Source of the DNA: Candidatus Staskawiczbacteria bacterium
Lineage (GTDB): Bacteria > Patescibacteria > Paceibacteria > Paceibacterales > Staskawiczbacteraceae
Direction: 5' to 3'
NCBI GenBank assembly: GCA_903835075.1
Contig: CAILLM010000006.1
Span: 1-54,981, forward strand
DNA: 54,981 nt
The notes under the pieces are model-generated. The model was given only the letters and a program-made list of their open reading frames with translations. It was not told the origin of the DNA and ran no database searches. Each line of letters starts with the position of its first letter. The first letter of the stretch is position 1. Positions 30,475-38,672 of the stretch are shown one piece after another. Both the position numbers and the translations under genes were made by a program.

Positions 30475-31302
30475 TTAAATTAATTTTTTAATTTTATTTA
30501 GGCCCTTAAAGCTATTTTTAGAAACAATAGGCCGGCCTAATCTTTTTTCTAATTTCTTTCTAGCTCCGCCGGCGATACTTCCACCAGCAATAGCATCTCT
30601 TTTCAATTTTACAACTCCTTGCGAGTTTTCAGTTCTATGAATTTCGGTTGTTGACCTTTCGCCCAACATAACAAAAATCAATTCTAGGTCGTCCATGTGG
30701 TCCCGCAAATTTTCACGATTTAAATTTTTATGTTTTTTATATTCGCTGGGAGTAATGCCAAAAGTTGCTTTTGAAATTTCGGCTGTCAATATCTCGTAAT
30801 CTTTTTGCTCTTTTACTCCCCTATTTTTCCATTCATCAGTTAATTCTTCACGGATAAAAATTCCACGCATTCGTTTCTCAATCCAATCGTCCGGATATCC
30901 TTTCAATTTATAAAGTAATCTGGTTCTTTTGGTTGCCAATTCGGGATTTTCTATTTCTTGTACTCGCTCATAACCAACTTTTGCTAACCAACGTTTAAAC
31001 GGCTCAGCTTTTGCCGAAGGAATTGACTGAATAATTCTGAAAGTACCTTCTGTGTTAGCACAATCAGTTTCATATTTTTTCCCATCAGAAGATTCTAATT
31101 TCAGTTGTCGACAAATTGTCGATAACTCAATTTTTTCTTCATCTTTCACTCTAATTTTCATTCTATACCAATAATCATTAGCATCAATGCTATCTGTTAA
31201 AGCACCGCATACATCTACAACTGAAAACCACCACTCATTTTGGAAAAGTATCTTTCTTATCTTTTTGCCTTTAAAAATTGCTATTTTTGCTTCTTTTTCC
31301 AT
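30475..31302 (-). CDS. BRO-N domain protein (antirepressor/DinD-like)
   Basis: This 275-residue protein opens with the BRO-N pattern found in phage antirepressors and the E. coli DinD family: FKGKKIRKILFQNEWWFSVVDVCGALTDS. It continues with SIPSAKAEPFKRWLAKVGYERVQEIENPELA, the stretch typical of the DinD-like family, and a second conserved region around ILTAEISKATFGITPSEYKKHK. These domains bind DNA. In bacterial genomes they are often phage-derived or linked to DNA damage, but nothing else phage-like is in the window. It faces away from the Mfd-like gene, so a shared role in DNA damage is possible but unproven. Confidence 0.82.
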   Translation of the reverse strand: MEKEAKIAIFKGKKIRKILFQNEWWFSVVDVCGALTDSIDANDYWYRMKIRVKDEEKIELSTICRQLKLESSDGKKYETDCANTEGTFRIIQSIPSAKAEPFKRWLAKVGYERVQEIENPELATKRTRLLYKLKGYPDDWIEKRMRGIFIREELTDEWKNRGVKEQKDYEILTAEISKATFGITPSEYKKHKNLNRENLRDHMDDLELIFVMLGERSTTEIHRTENSQGVVKLKRDAIAGGSIAGGARKKLEKRLGRPIVSKNSFKGLNKIKKLI

Positions 31303-31344
31303 TTAATTATTATATAAAAAATAAGATTAAACTGCAACTTAAAT

Positions 31345-31373
31345 TTGACCATTTATTGCACTTGTCATATTAT
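31345..31373 (+). promoter_or_regulatory. Promoter of the Mfd-like gene
   Basis: TTGACC, exactly 17 nt and TATTAT. The expected transcription start (about 31380) is only a few nt before the ATG at 31384, so the mRNA would be almost leaderless. Confidence 0.65.
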
Positions 31374-31383
31374 TAGCCAATAA

Positions 31384-33390
31384 ATGGATGATAAAAATTT
31401 AAACCAAATTTTAATTGTTGGAATTACCCCCTACTTTTTGGAAAAGGAGGCTTTTTGGTTTAATGAAAACCTTCAACAAATTTTAGAAGCCCGAAGTACT
31501 CAAAACTTTTTTGAAGACAATATAATTTTTTTACAAAACAACCAAAGCTACCAATTTTCACAATTTATTAGAAAACTTGATGAAATGGGCTATGAAAAAG
31601 TTTTTAAAGTTTCAGACCCTGGAGAATTTGCCCAACATGGTGGGATTATAGATGTCTTCCCTATCAACATGCTCCAAGCCGTACGAATTGATTTTCTCGG
31701 GAATGAGGTGGATAGTATGCAGTTGTTAGATGAAAAAAAGTTTTACCCGCCTAAATTTTCCGAAGAAAAATTTGTGCGGGCGAGAGAAATATTGCTAAAA
31801 CGGTTAAAGTCGCAAAAAATATATTCTGAATTAAAAGGTTTAAAGCCAGGCGATTATTTGGTTCACCTAGACCATGGAATTGGGCAATTTATAGGAATAG
31901 AAAAATTTTCCCGCCTTAGCGGGACCCCGCTCGAGGCGGGGGAAACTGACGAATATTATGTTTTACAATATGACAAAGAAGATAAGCTTTTCGTTCCGTT
32001 AGGATTGGAAAGAAAATTATCAAAATATGTTGGGTTCCAAGATCCAAAAGTTTCACGACTGGGATCAGCCTTGTGGCAAAAAACAAAACGAGCCATAAAA
32101 GAAAACGTTGAAAAGCTTGCTAAAGAACTCTTGCAATTATATTCACAAAAAGAAATTACCGAACGCGCCCCTTATGCACAAGATCCTGACATGGAGTCTC
32201 AATTTAGGGCTAGCTTTCCATTCCAAGAAACACCTGACCAACTGCAAACCATAGAAGATATCAAAAATGACTTACAAAAAACAAAACCAATGGACCGCAT
32301 TGTTTGTGGTGATGTTGGTTTTGGAAAAACAGAAGTGGCAATGCGAACTGCCCTAATGGCTGTAGCCGACAACAAACAAACAGCCTTAATCTGCCCCACC
32401 GCCATTTTAGCAAACCAACATTTTAATTCTTTTAAAGAAAGGTTTAAAAACTTGCCAGTTAGAATTTCTGTAATTTCTAGTTTGCAAACAAAAACAGAAC
32501 AACAAAAGATTATCAAAGATTTAAAAGATGGCAGAATAGACATTTTAATTGGCACACATAGACTTTTGTCACGTGATATAGAGTTTAAAAATTTACAACT
32601 TTTAATAATAGATGACGAACAAAAATTTGGCGTAAAGCAAAAAGAAAAATTACGTCATTTAAAAAGCAATTTAGACATTTTAAGTTTGTCGGCCACGCCA
32701 ATTCCCCGCACAATTTATTTTGCGCTTTCTTCGCTTAAAAGCATCAGTTTGATGCAAACTCCGCCAATGGGTAGGCAGGCTATAAAAACAGAAATAATGC
32801 AGTACAAAGACGAAACTATTAAACGCATAATAAATTCTGAGCTTGAAAGAAAGGGCCAAGTTTATTATTTGCATAATCGCGTTCAAACTATTGAAACTAA
32901 AGCCCACCAATTGAAAAAGCTAATTCCTGGCGCAAAAGTTGGAATTGTTCACGGTAAAATGCCAGAAAAACATTTAATAAAAATAATGGATGAGTTCCAA
33001 AAAGAAAAAATAAACGTATTAATTGCTACAACCATAATTGAAAACGGAATAGACTTTCCAAACGTAAACACCATTATAATAGAAGACGCCACCAAGCTTG
33101 GGCTTTCACAAGCTCACCAAATAAGGGGACGTGTTGGCAGGTCTGGCACAAAAAGTTTTGCATATTTTATGTACGAAAAAAAGAATTTGACACCGCTAGC
33201 ACAAGAAAGATTAAAAGTATTAGAAGATGCACAGGAATTAGGAGCAGGATATAGAATTGCTATGCGCGACCTAGAGTTGCGAGGTGCAGGAAACATTTTA
33301 GGACGCGAACAGTCGGGCGCTATAAATAGAATCGGTTTAAATTTATATTCTCAGATGATGTCTGAAAGTATAGAAAAGTTCCGCCAATAA
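31384..33390 (+). CDS. Short Mfd-like transcription-repair coupling translocase
   Basis: Full-length Mfd is about 1,150 residues and this has 668. Residues 1-130 keep only the last part of the UvrB-like module (GGIIDVFPINMLQAVRIDFLG). A CarD-like RNA-polymerase-interaction domain follows (GDYLVHLDHGIGQFIGIEKF), then the RecG-type motor with GDVGFGKTEVAMR (about 309), Walker B LLIIDDEQKFGVKQKE, SATPIPRT, ATTIIENGIDFPNVNT and QIRGRVGRSG. The C-terminal regulatory D7 domain is missing. Walker B reads DDEQ where Mfd and RecG have DEEQ. A family C element inserts SRLSGTPLEAG (31910-31941) within the CarD-like domain. topA and rel follow on the same strand. Confidence 0.85.
   Translation: MDDKNLNQILIVGITPYFLEKEAFWFNENLQQILEARSTQNFFEDNIIFLQNNQSYQFSQFIRKLDEMGYEKVFKVSDPGEFAQHGGIIDVFPINMLQAVRIDFLGNEVDSMQLLDEKKFYPPKFSEEKFVRAREILLKRLKSQKIYSELKGLKPGDYLVHLDHGIGQFIGIEKFSRLSGTPLEAGETDEYYVLQYDKEDKLFVPLGLERKLSKYVGFQDPKVSRLGSALWQKTKRAIKENVEKLAKELLQLYSQKEITERAPYAQDPDMESQFRASFPFQETPDQLQTIEDIKNDLQKTKPMDRIVCGDVGFGKTEVAMRTALMAVADNKQTALICPTAILANQHFNSFKERFKNLPVRISVISSLQTKTEQQKIIKDLKDGRIDILIGTHRLLSRDIEFKNLQLLIIDDEQKFGVKQKEKLRHLKSNLDILSLSATPIPRTIYFALSSLKSISLMQTPPMGRQAIKTEIMQYKDETIKRIINSELERKGQVYYLHNRVQTIETKAHQLKKLIPGAKVGIVHGKMPEKHLIKIMDEFQKEKINVLIATTIIENGIDFPNVNTIIIEDATKLGLSQAHQIRGRVGRSGTKSFAYFMYEKKNLTPLAQERLKVLEDAQELGAGYRIAMRDLELRGAGNILGREQSGAINRIGLNLYSQMMSESIEKFRQ
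31910..31941. repeat. Family C palindromic element inside the Mfd-like gene
   Basis: CCCGCCTTAGCGGGA followed by CCCCGCTCGAGGCGGGG mirrors the intergenic palindrome at 20911-20950, including its TTTTC left flank. It is read in frame as SRLSGTPLEAG. Confidence 0.85.
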
Positions 33391-33457
33391 AGCTGTTTTA
33401 AATTTTTGTGTTATTATAAGTTATATTCTTACATTAAAAATAATTTAAAAAAAGTAA

Positions 33458-35488
33458 ATGAAAAGTTTAGTAATTGTAGAGAGTCCCACCAAAGCAAAAA
33501 CAATCCAAAAATTTTTAGGAAGTGACTTTGTAATTAAGTCGTCTTTTGGTCATGTGCGAGATTTACCAAAAAAAGAATTGGGAGTGGATGTTGAAAATGG
33601 GTTTAAGCCAAAATATGTTATTCCAACAAAAGCTAAAAAGGTTGTAGCTGAACTCAAAAAAGAGTCAGCAAAGGCCGACCAAACCATACTTGCCACCGAC
33701 GAAGACCGCGAGGGCGAATCAATTGCTTGGCACTTACAAGAAGCTTTAAAATTAAAAAATCCTCAGAGAATTGTTTTTCATGAAATTACCAAAACCGCAA
33801 TTGAAAAAGCTTTGCAGTCGCCACGCCACATAGACACGAACTTAGCCGAAGCCCAACAAGCCAGAAGAATTTTAGATAGAATTGTAGGTTACAAAATTTC
33901 CCCATTTCTTTGGAAAAAAATTGCCAAGGGTCTTTCTGCGGGACGCGTACAATCAGTAGCAGTAAGGCTAATTGTTGAACGCGAAAGAGAAATAGAAAAA
34001 TTTATTGCCCAAGAATACTGGGGGCTTGAAGCTTTGTTAAAAAAATCTGAAGAAGAGTTTAATGCTTCACTTATAAAAGTTGATGACAAAGTTTTAGACA
34101 AGCTAGAAATAAAAAACAAAGAAGAAGCAGACAAAATTTTAACAGACTTAAATAATTCAGATTATATTGTAAGCTCAGTAGAAAAAAAAGAAACAAGAAA
34201 AAAGTCTTCTCCCCCATTCACTACTAGTACCTTGCAACAAGCAGCTTGGCAGAAATTTAAATTTTCAGCAAAAATGACAATGTCTTTAGCTCAAAGGTTA
34301 TATGAAGAAGGAAACATAACTTACCACCGCACAGACTCCTTAAACCTTTCTGAAGACTCATTAAATTCAGCAAAAGACTTTATCAACCAAGAATATGGTC
34401 AAAACTATTGGGCTGGTCAACCCGTAAGGTATAAAACAAAGAGCAGTGGAGCCCAAGAAGCCCACGAAGCCATAAGGCCAGCCGACGCCAGTAAAACACC
34501 CCAATCCCTTGCAGGCCTCGATGCCAGACAATTGAAGCTTTACACCTTAATTTGGCAAAGGTTTATTGCCAGTCAAATGGCACCAGCTGTTTTTGACTCT
34601 GTTTCAGCTGACATTAAAGCCCGCAATTATACATTTCGAGCTAACGGTCAAACATTAAAATTTGATGGATACTTAAAAGTTTATCCAACAAAGTTTGAAG
34701 AAACTACTCTCCCCGACCTAGAAGAAAAAGACAACTTAAATCTTGTAGAACTAAAATCTCTTCAACACTTTACCGAGCCCCCAGCCCGCTACACTGAAGC
34801 CAGCCTAGTAAAAACTTTAGAAAAATATGGCATTGGCAGGCCATCAACTTACGCCCCAATTATTTCAACTATACAAGCCAGAAATTATGTAACAGAAAAT
34901 GAACAAAAAAGGTTTGTACCAAGTGAAATGGGAATACTAGTAAATGATGTATTAGTTGAAAATTTTCCAGAGATAGTTGATGTAGATTTCACAGCTAAAA
35001 TGGAAAAAGATTTAGACAGTGTTGCAGAAGGCAAAGATGAATGGTCTAAAACATGCAAAGATTTTTATACTCCTTTTGCCAAAAATTTAGCTGAAAAATA
35101 TAAAGACGTAGAAAAAAAAGATTTAGTAAAAGAAACAGACAAAATTTGCCCAAAATGCGGTGCTCCACTAATTGAACGACTTGGAAGATTTGGCAGATTT
35201 TATGCCTGTTCAAAATTTCCCGAATGCAAACATACAGAATCAGTAGAGGGCGATAAAAATAATTTAAATATAGTTTGTCCTAAGTGTAAAGAAGGAAAAT
35301 TAGTAGCACGAAAAACAAAAAAAGGTAAAATTTTTTACGGTTGCAACAGTTTTCCAAAATGTGATTTTGCTTTATGGGACAAACCAATAGATGAGCTCTG
35401 TCCAAAATGTGACTCAATCCTAATAGAAAAAAACAAAAAACTAATTAAGTGCTCCAACAAGGAGTGTGACTATCAAAAAGACAGGTAG
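33458..35488 (+). CDS. topA: DNA topoisomerase I (type IA)
   Basis: TopA relaxes negative supercoils behind transcription. The 676-residue protein has the TOPRIM domain (SLVIVESPTKAKTIQKFL, then LATDEDREGESIAWH), the active-site Tyr in TYHRTDSLNLS (about residue 289) and GRPSTYAPIISTIQ. Three C-terminal zinc fingers follow (CPKCGAPL...ACSKFPEC, CPKCKEGKL...GCNSFPKC, CPKCDSIL...CSNKEC). The length is close to that of typical minimal TopA. It lies 67 nt after the Mfd-like gene and 12 nt before rel. Confidence 0.97.
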   Translation: MKSLVIVESPTKAKTIQKFLGSDFVIKSSFGHVRDLPKKELGVDVENGFKPKYVIPTKAKKVVAELKKESAKADQTILATDEDREGESIAWHLQEALKLKNPQRIVFHEITKTAIEKALQSPRHIDTNLAEAQQARRILDRIVGYKISPFLWKKIAKGLSAGRVQSVAVRLIVEREREIEKFIAQEYWGLEALLKKSEEEFNASLIKVDDKVLDKLEIKNKEEADKILTDLNNSDYIVSSVEKKETRKKSSPPFTTSTLQQAAWQKFKFSAKMTMSLAQRLYEEGNITYHRTDSLNLSEDSLNSAKDFINQEYGQNYWAGQPVRYKTKSSGAQEAHEAIRPADASKTPQSLAGLDARQLKLYTLIWQRFIASQMAPAVFDSVSADIKARNYTFRANGQTLKFDGYLKVYPTKFEETTLPDLEEKDNLNLVELKSLQHFTEPPARYTEASLVKTLEKYGIGRPSTYAPIISTIQARNYVTENEQKRFVPSEMGILVNDVLVENFPEIVDVDFTAKMEKDLDSVAEGKDEWSKTCKDFYTPFAKNLAEKYKDVEKKDLVKETDKICPKCGAPLIERLGRFGRFYACSKFPECKHTESVEGDKNNLNIVCPKCKEGKLVARKTKKGKIFYGCNSFPKCDFALWDKPIDELCPKCDSILIEKNKKLIKCSNKECDYQKDR

Positions 35489-35500
35489 TCATGCAAAAAA

Positions 35501-37234
35501 ATGCCACGAGACATCCAAAAAGTAATTCAAAAAAGCTCAAATCCAAAACTGATTGAATTAGCTTTTGAATTTGCCAACACTGCCTACAAAAATAAATATA
35601 GGTTGTCGGGAGAAAATTATATTGCTCGTGCTGTTAGAGTGGCTTTAATGTTAGATGACATGAACCTAGACCCCACTACAATTGCCTTGGGGCTTCTTTG
35701 CGATATTTTAGATGATGTACCAGAATCAGCACGAAAAATTCAGCTAAAAGAAATAGAAAAACATTTTAGTAAAGAAATAAGTCGCCTAGTTGAAAGAAGC
35801 TCTAAATTAGAGAAAGTCCGCTATTCTTTATACATCGGCATAAAAGAAAAAAATAGCTTTGCAAAAGATAAAATTGAAAATTTAAGAAAAATGTTTTTGG
35901 CTCTAGCTGGTGACTTAAGAGTAGTTTTAGTAAATCTTGTCTCTAGGCTAGATCAATTAAATTTTCTACACTATTCACCAGAGAACAAACAAAAAATATT
36001 TGCCTTAGAGACATTACAAGTTTTTGTACCAGTTGCCAGAAGACTTGGCTTGTCTGAAATAAGAAGAAGTCTTGAAGACGTAGCTTTTTCATATTTATTC
36101 CCAGAAAAATTTAAATGGCTAAAAGAAAACATAAAAGAGCAATATGAAGAAAGGGAAAAATATTTAAAAAAAATTATTCCTCAATTTAAAAAAATATTTA
36201 AAAAAGAAAGAGTTCAAATTTTAGATATAAATTACAGGTCAAAATCATACTGGAGCACTTACCAAAAACTAGCCAAGCACTCAATGAATTTTGATGAAAT
36301 TTATGACTTGCTTGCAATACGAATAATAACCCCAAATATTGAAAGTTGTTATCGCGTTTTGGGCATAATACATAAACACTTCAAACCAATTTCCGAAGAA
36401 ATAAATGATTATATTGCCAAGCCAAAGCTCAATGGATACAGGTCTTTGCATACAACTATTTTTTCTCATGAAGGCAAAATATCAGAAGTCCAAATAAGAA
36501 CCGAAGAAATGCAAAAAGAAGCTGAGTATGGAGTTTGCGCTCATTGGGCATATAAAGAAAAAATTAACATTAATAAAGAGGCTGGAAACATTGAATGGCC
36601 TAAAGACATTCCCGATTTTTGGAAGTCTTTTAAAATTGATTTTTTCACAAACAAAATTTTTTGTTTCACGCCAAAAGGAGATGTCATTTCTCTACCAAGA
36701 AATTCAACCCCAATTGATTTTGCATATGCAGTACACTCACAAATTGGCAATCACTGTGAATCGGCAAAAATAGATAATAAAATTGTCCCATTAAATCATA
36801 TTTTAAAAAATGGAGATGTCGTAGAAATAACTATAAATAAAAACAAAAAGCCATCTAAAGACTGGTTAAGATTTGTAAAAACATCTTTAGCAAAATCTAA
36901 TATAAAAAAACTAACTGAAGAAAACACCTCGGTTTTCAGGTTTCCTATACCTAATTTTTTAAGAGACAAATTAAAAGAATTTTCCGAAGCTTCAAAGAAA
37001 AAAAGAGAAGATAAAAAAAAGCTAGAAGAAAGGCACTCAAAACAAATATATATTGCAGGGCAAAAAGGAATGCTTATCCACGTTGCCAAATGTTGCAATC
37101 CCCAACCTGGAGATAAAATTAAAGCCTACCTTGCCCAAAACAGAGCAACGGTTTTACACCGAACATCTTGCCGTAATCTTAAAAAAATAATTGAAAAATT
37201 TCCCGAAAAAGTCATAGATGCGTCATGGGAGTAG
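35501..37234 (+). CDS. RelA/SpoT-family (p)ppGpp synthetase with degraded HD domain
   Basis: Rel proteins make, and in bifunctional forms break down, the alarmone (p)ppGpp. The synthetase region is intact: SYWSTYQKLA, FDEIYDLLAIRII, KLNGYRSLHTTI and EVQIRTEEMQKEAEYGVCAHWAYK. The TGS domain (FTPKGDVISLPRNSTPIDFAYAVHS) and the Cys-containing domain AKCCNPQPGDKI follow, with no ACT domain. In the N-terminal hydrolase domain the HD metal site is lost: the usual LLHDVVEDT reads LLCDILDDVP, and the YxxHPxxVA histidine is also missing. I infer a synthetase-only enzyme. It follows topA by 12 nt. Confidence 0.9.
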   Translation: MPRDIQKVIQKSSNPKLIELAFEFANTAYKNKYRLSGENYIARAVRVALMLDDMNLDPTTIALGLLCDILDDVPESARKIQLKEIEKHFSKEISRLVERSSKLEKVRYSLYIGIKEKNSFAKDKIENLRKMFLALAGDLRVVLVNLVSRLDQLNFLHYSPENKQKIFALETLQVFVPVARRLGLSEIRRSLEDVAFSYLFPEKFKWLKENIKEQYEEREKYLKKIIPQFKKIFKKERVQILDINYRSKSYWSTYQKLAKHSMNFDEIYDLLAIRIITPNIESCYRVLGIIHKHFKPISEEINDYIAKPKLNGYRSLHTTIFSHEGKISEVQIRTEEMQKEAEYGVCAHWAYKEKININKEAGNIEWPKDIPDFWKSFKIDFFTNKIFCFTPKGDVISLPRNSTPIDFAYAVHSQIGNHCESAKIDNKIVPLNHILKNGDVVEITINKNKKPSKDWLRFVKTSLAKSNIKKLTEENTSVFRFPIPNFLRDKLKEFSEASKKKREDKKKLEERHSKQIYIAGQKGMLIHVAKCCNPQPGDKIKAYLAQNRATVLHRTSCRNLKKIIEKFPEKVIDASWE

Positions 37235-37263
37235 TTGAAAAATAACAGAAAACGTGATAAATT
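37235..37263 (+). promoter_or_regulatory. Possible tRNA-Leu promoter
   Basis: TTGAAA, 17 nt and TAAATT begin directly after the rel stop codon and end 18 nt before the tRNA. Confidence 0.45.
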
Positions 37264-37281
37264 ATAGAGGAGACAAAAAAT

Positions 37282-37365
37282 GCCGAGGTGGTGAAATTGG
37301 CAAACACGTCGGACTCAAAATCCGATGCCCTTAAAAGCTTGGGGGTTCAAGTCCCCCCCTCGGCA
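37282..37365 (+). tRNA. tRNA-Leu (anticodon CAA)
   Basis: The acceptor stem is GCCGAGG/CCTCGGC with discriminator A. The anticodon stem TCGGA/TCCGA encloses the loop CTCAAAA, giving anticodon CAA (reads UUG). There is a long class II variable arm, and the T-arm loop is GTTCAAGTC. CCA is not encoded and must be added. A strong terminator follows 35 nt downstream. Confidence 0.96.
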
Positions 37366-37386
37366 CACTTCGATAAACTCAGCGCA
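37366..37386. repeat. Diverged family A element next to tRNA-Leu
   Basis: CACTTCGATAAACTCAGCGC keeps the CTTCGnnnnnCTCAG core of family A. It lies directly at the tRNA 3' end. Confidence 0.45.
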
Positions 37387-37393
37387 GACACTT

Positions 37394-37423
37394 AAAAAAC
37401 GCGACCAATTGGTCGCGTTTTTT
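37394..37423. terminator. Bidirectional terminator after tRNA-Leu
   Basis: CGCGACC-aatt-GGTCGCG is a perfect palindrome flanked by six A and six T. It serves tRNA-Leu on the plus strand and the metallo-beta-lactamase-fold gene on the minus strand. Confidence 0.93.
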
Positions 37424-37425
37424 AT

Positions 37426-38172
37426 TTACACTTCGTATTCTTCAAGGGGTTGAGAAAATATTATTTTCAGGCCGGTGGCGGGAATTGCTTCTGCAACTCT
37501 CTGACGCGTCTCATCATTAAAGGCTCGTTTAAAATGACCCAATGCCAAGCATTTTACATTTTGTCTTTTTGCCATTTCAAAAACATCAACTGCAGCAACG
37601 TGACCTGGAAGCCTTTTTTCAAACATATAACACTCATGCATTAGAATATCCGCATCCTTATAAATTTTTTCTGTTTCGTCATCAAATGGGCCATCTCCAC
37701 TATAACAAACGATGTTTTTTCCATCATCAATTCTAATTGCCAAGTTATATGCTGTGTGCCCAGTTTTTGCGAAACTCAATTTTAGCCCGTTAAAATCAAC
37801 TTGCTGTTTGTCATCCACAACTACAAATTTTATTTCAAATCCATAACTATTTATTCCAAAATAAGCATGCTCGGTAAGTCTTTCAATATCTGTTTTAAGC
37901 TGGGCCGAACAAATTATTGTTAATTCTTTTTTTCTTTCTTCTTCAAGCATTCTTCCCAAAAGTGCAGGCACCCCAAACAAATGGTCAGAATGCCTATGAG
38001 TAATATACAAAGCATCAATTAAAGAATAATCTTTTGTATATTTCCAAAGTTGCCTCACAGCCGAATCCCCGCAGTCTAACATTAATACGGCTTTATCGGA
38101 AATAACTAAATGCGAATGATTTGGATACCTTTCATCAAACGCTTCCCCATTCCCTAAAAATATTATTTTCAT
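37426..38172 (-). CDS. Metallo-beta-lactamase-fold hydrolase (RNase Z-like)
   Basis: This 248-residue protein has MKIIFLGNGEAF at the start and the metal motif ITHRHSDHLFG (HxHxDH), with further ligands in FAKTGHTAYN, YSGDGPFDD and ALGHFKRAF. The general form is RNase Z/ElaC-like. The substrate could be pre-tRNA 3' ends, cyclic nucleotides or others. I use the ATG at 38172, since the preceding 32 codons are unlike the family and overlap the PAP2 gene. It is the last gene of the eight-gene run from leuS and ends at a strong terminator. Confidence 0.85.
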   Translation of the reverse strand: MKIIFLGNGEAFDERYPNHSHLVISDKAVLMLDCGDSAVRQLWKYTKDYSLIDALYITHRHSDHLFGVPALLGRMLEEERKKELTIICSAQLKTDIERLTEHAYFGINSYGFEIKFVVVDDKQQVDFNGLKLSFAKTGHTAYNLAIRIDDGKNIVCYSGDGPFDDETEKIYKDADILMHECYMFEKRLPGHVAAVDVFEMAKRQNVKCLALGHFKRAFNDETRQRVAEAIPATGLKIIFSQPLEEYEV

Positions 38173-38174
38173 AT

Positions 38175-38672
38175 TTATATTAAAGTTAATAAATAATAAA
38201 TTATTATAGCAGAAAAAAATCCAACCACAGCACCTGCCAACACGTCTCTTAACCAATGCACTCCGCAAAAAACTCTAGCAATTGCTACAAAACAAGATAA
38301 TATCAAAAAAACAAACGATAGAAATTCGCTATAAAAAACTAAACAAAATGACATTCCAAAAACAAGTGAAGCATGACGCGAAGGAAATGACGGATTCTTG
38401 GGGATAGCAATTAGTAAATTTGTAGTTTTCAGCCTAGCTGGCCTTTTTTCTATGTAAAAAATATAAATTATTTTGCTTACAACAAAAGCAGAAAATAAAC
38501 CAGCCAGCGTTGGGTAAAAAAACATTTCTAAATTTCTCCTAGAAAATGAAACAATTAACAAATAAACCATCATCAAGGGCAAAAGATATATAGCGCAAAA
38601 AACAGCAAACCCATCAAGTATTTTTGATTTTCCTGCAAGGCTATTTATATTTTTGAACATCGATAAACTCAT
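38175..38672 (-). CDS. PAP2-family membrane phosphatase
   Basis: This 165-residue protein with five or six membrane helices has all three phosphatase motifs of the PAP2 superfamily: KIIYIFYIEKRPAR (KxxxxxxRP), PSFPSRHAS (PSGH-type) and RVFCGVHWLRDVLAG (SRxxxxxHxxxD-type). Likely substrates are undecaprenyl pyrophosphate, for recycling the wall-lipid carrier, or phosphatidic acid. Its ATG overlaps the glyA stop by 4 nt (ATGA), which indicates translational coupling. Confidence 0.88.
   Translation of the reverse strand: MSLSMFKNINSLAGKSKILDGFAVFCAIYLLPLMMVYLLIVSFSRRNLEMFFYPTLAGLFSAFVVSKIIYIFYIEKRPARLKTTNLLIAIPKNPSFPSRHASLVFGMSFCLVFYSEFLSFVFLILSCFVAIARVFCGVHWLRDVLAGAVVGFFSAIIIYYLLTLI

Noticed and set aside
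38660..38672. UGA recoding (genetic code 25) considered for this CPR-like genome
   Set aside because: TGA ends glyA and tsaC in ATGA overlaps with conserved downstream starts, and conserved proteins show no in-frame TGA, so the standard bacterial code is used.
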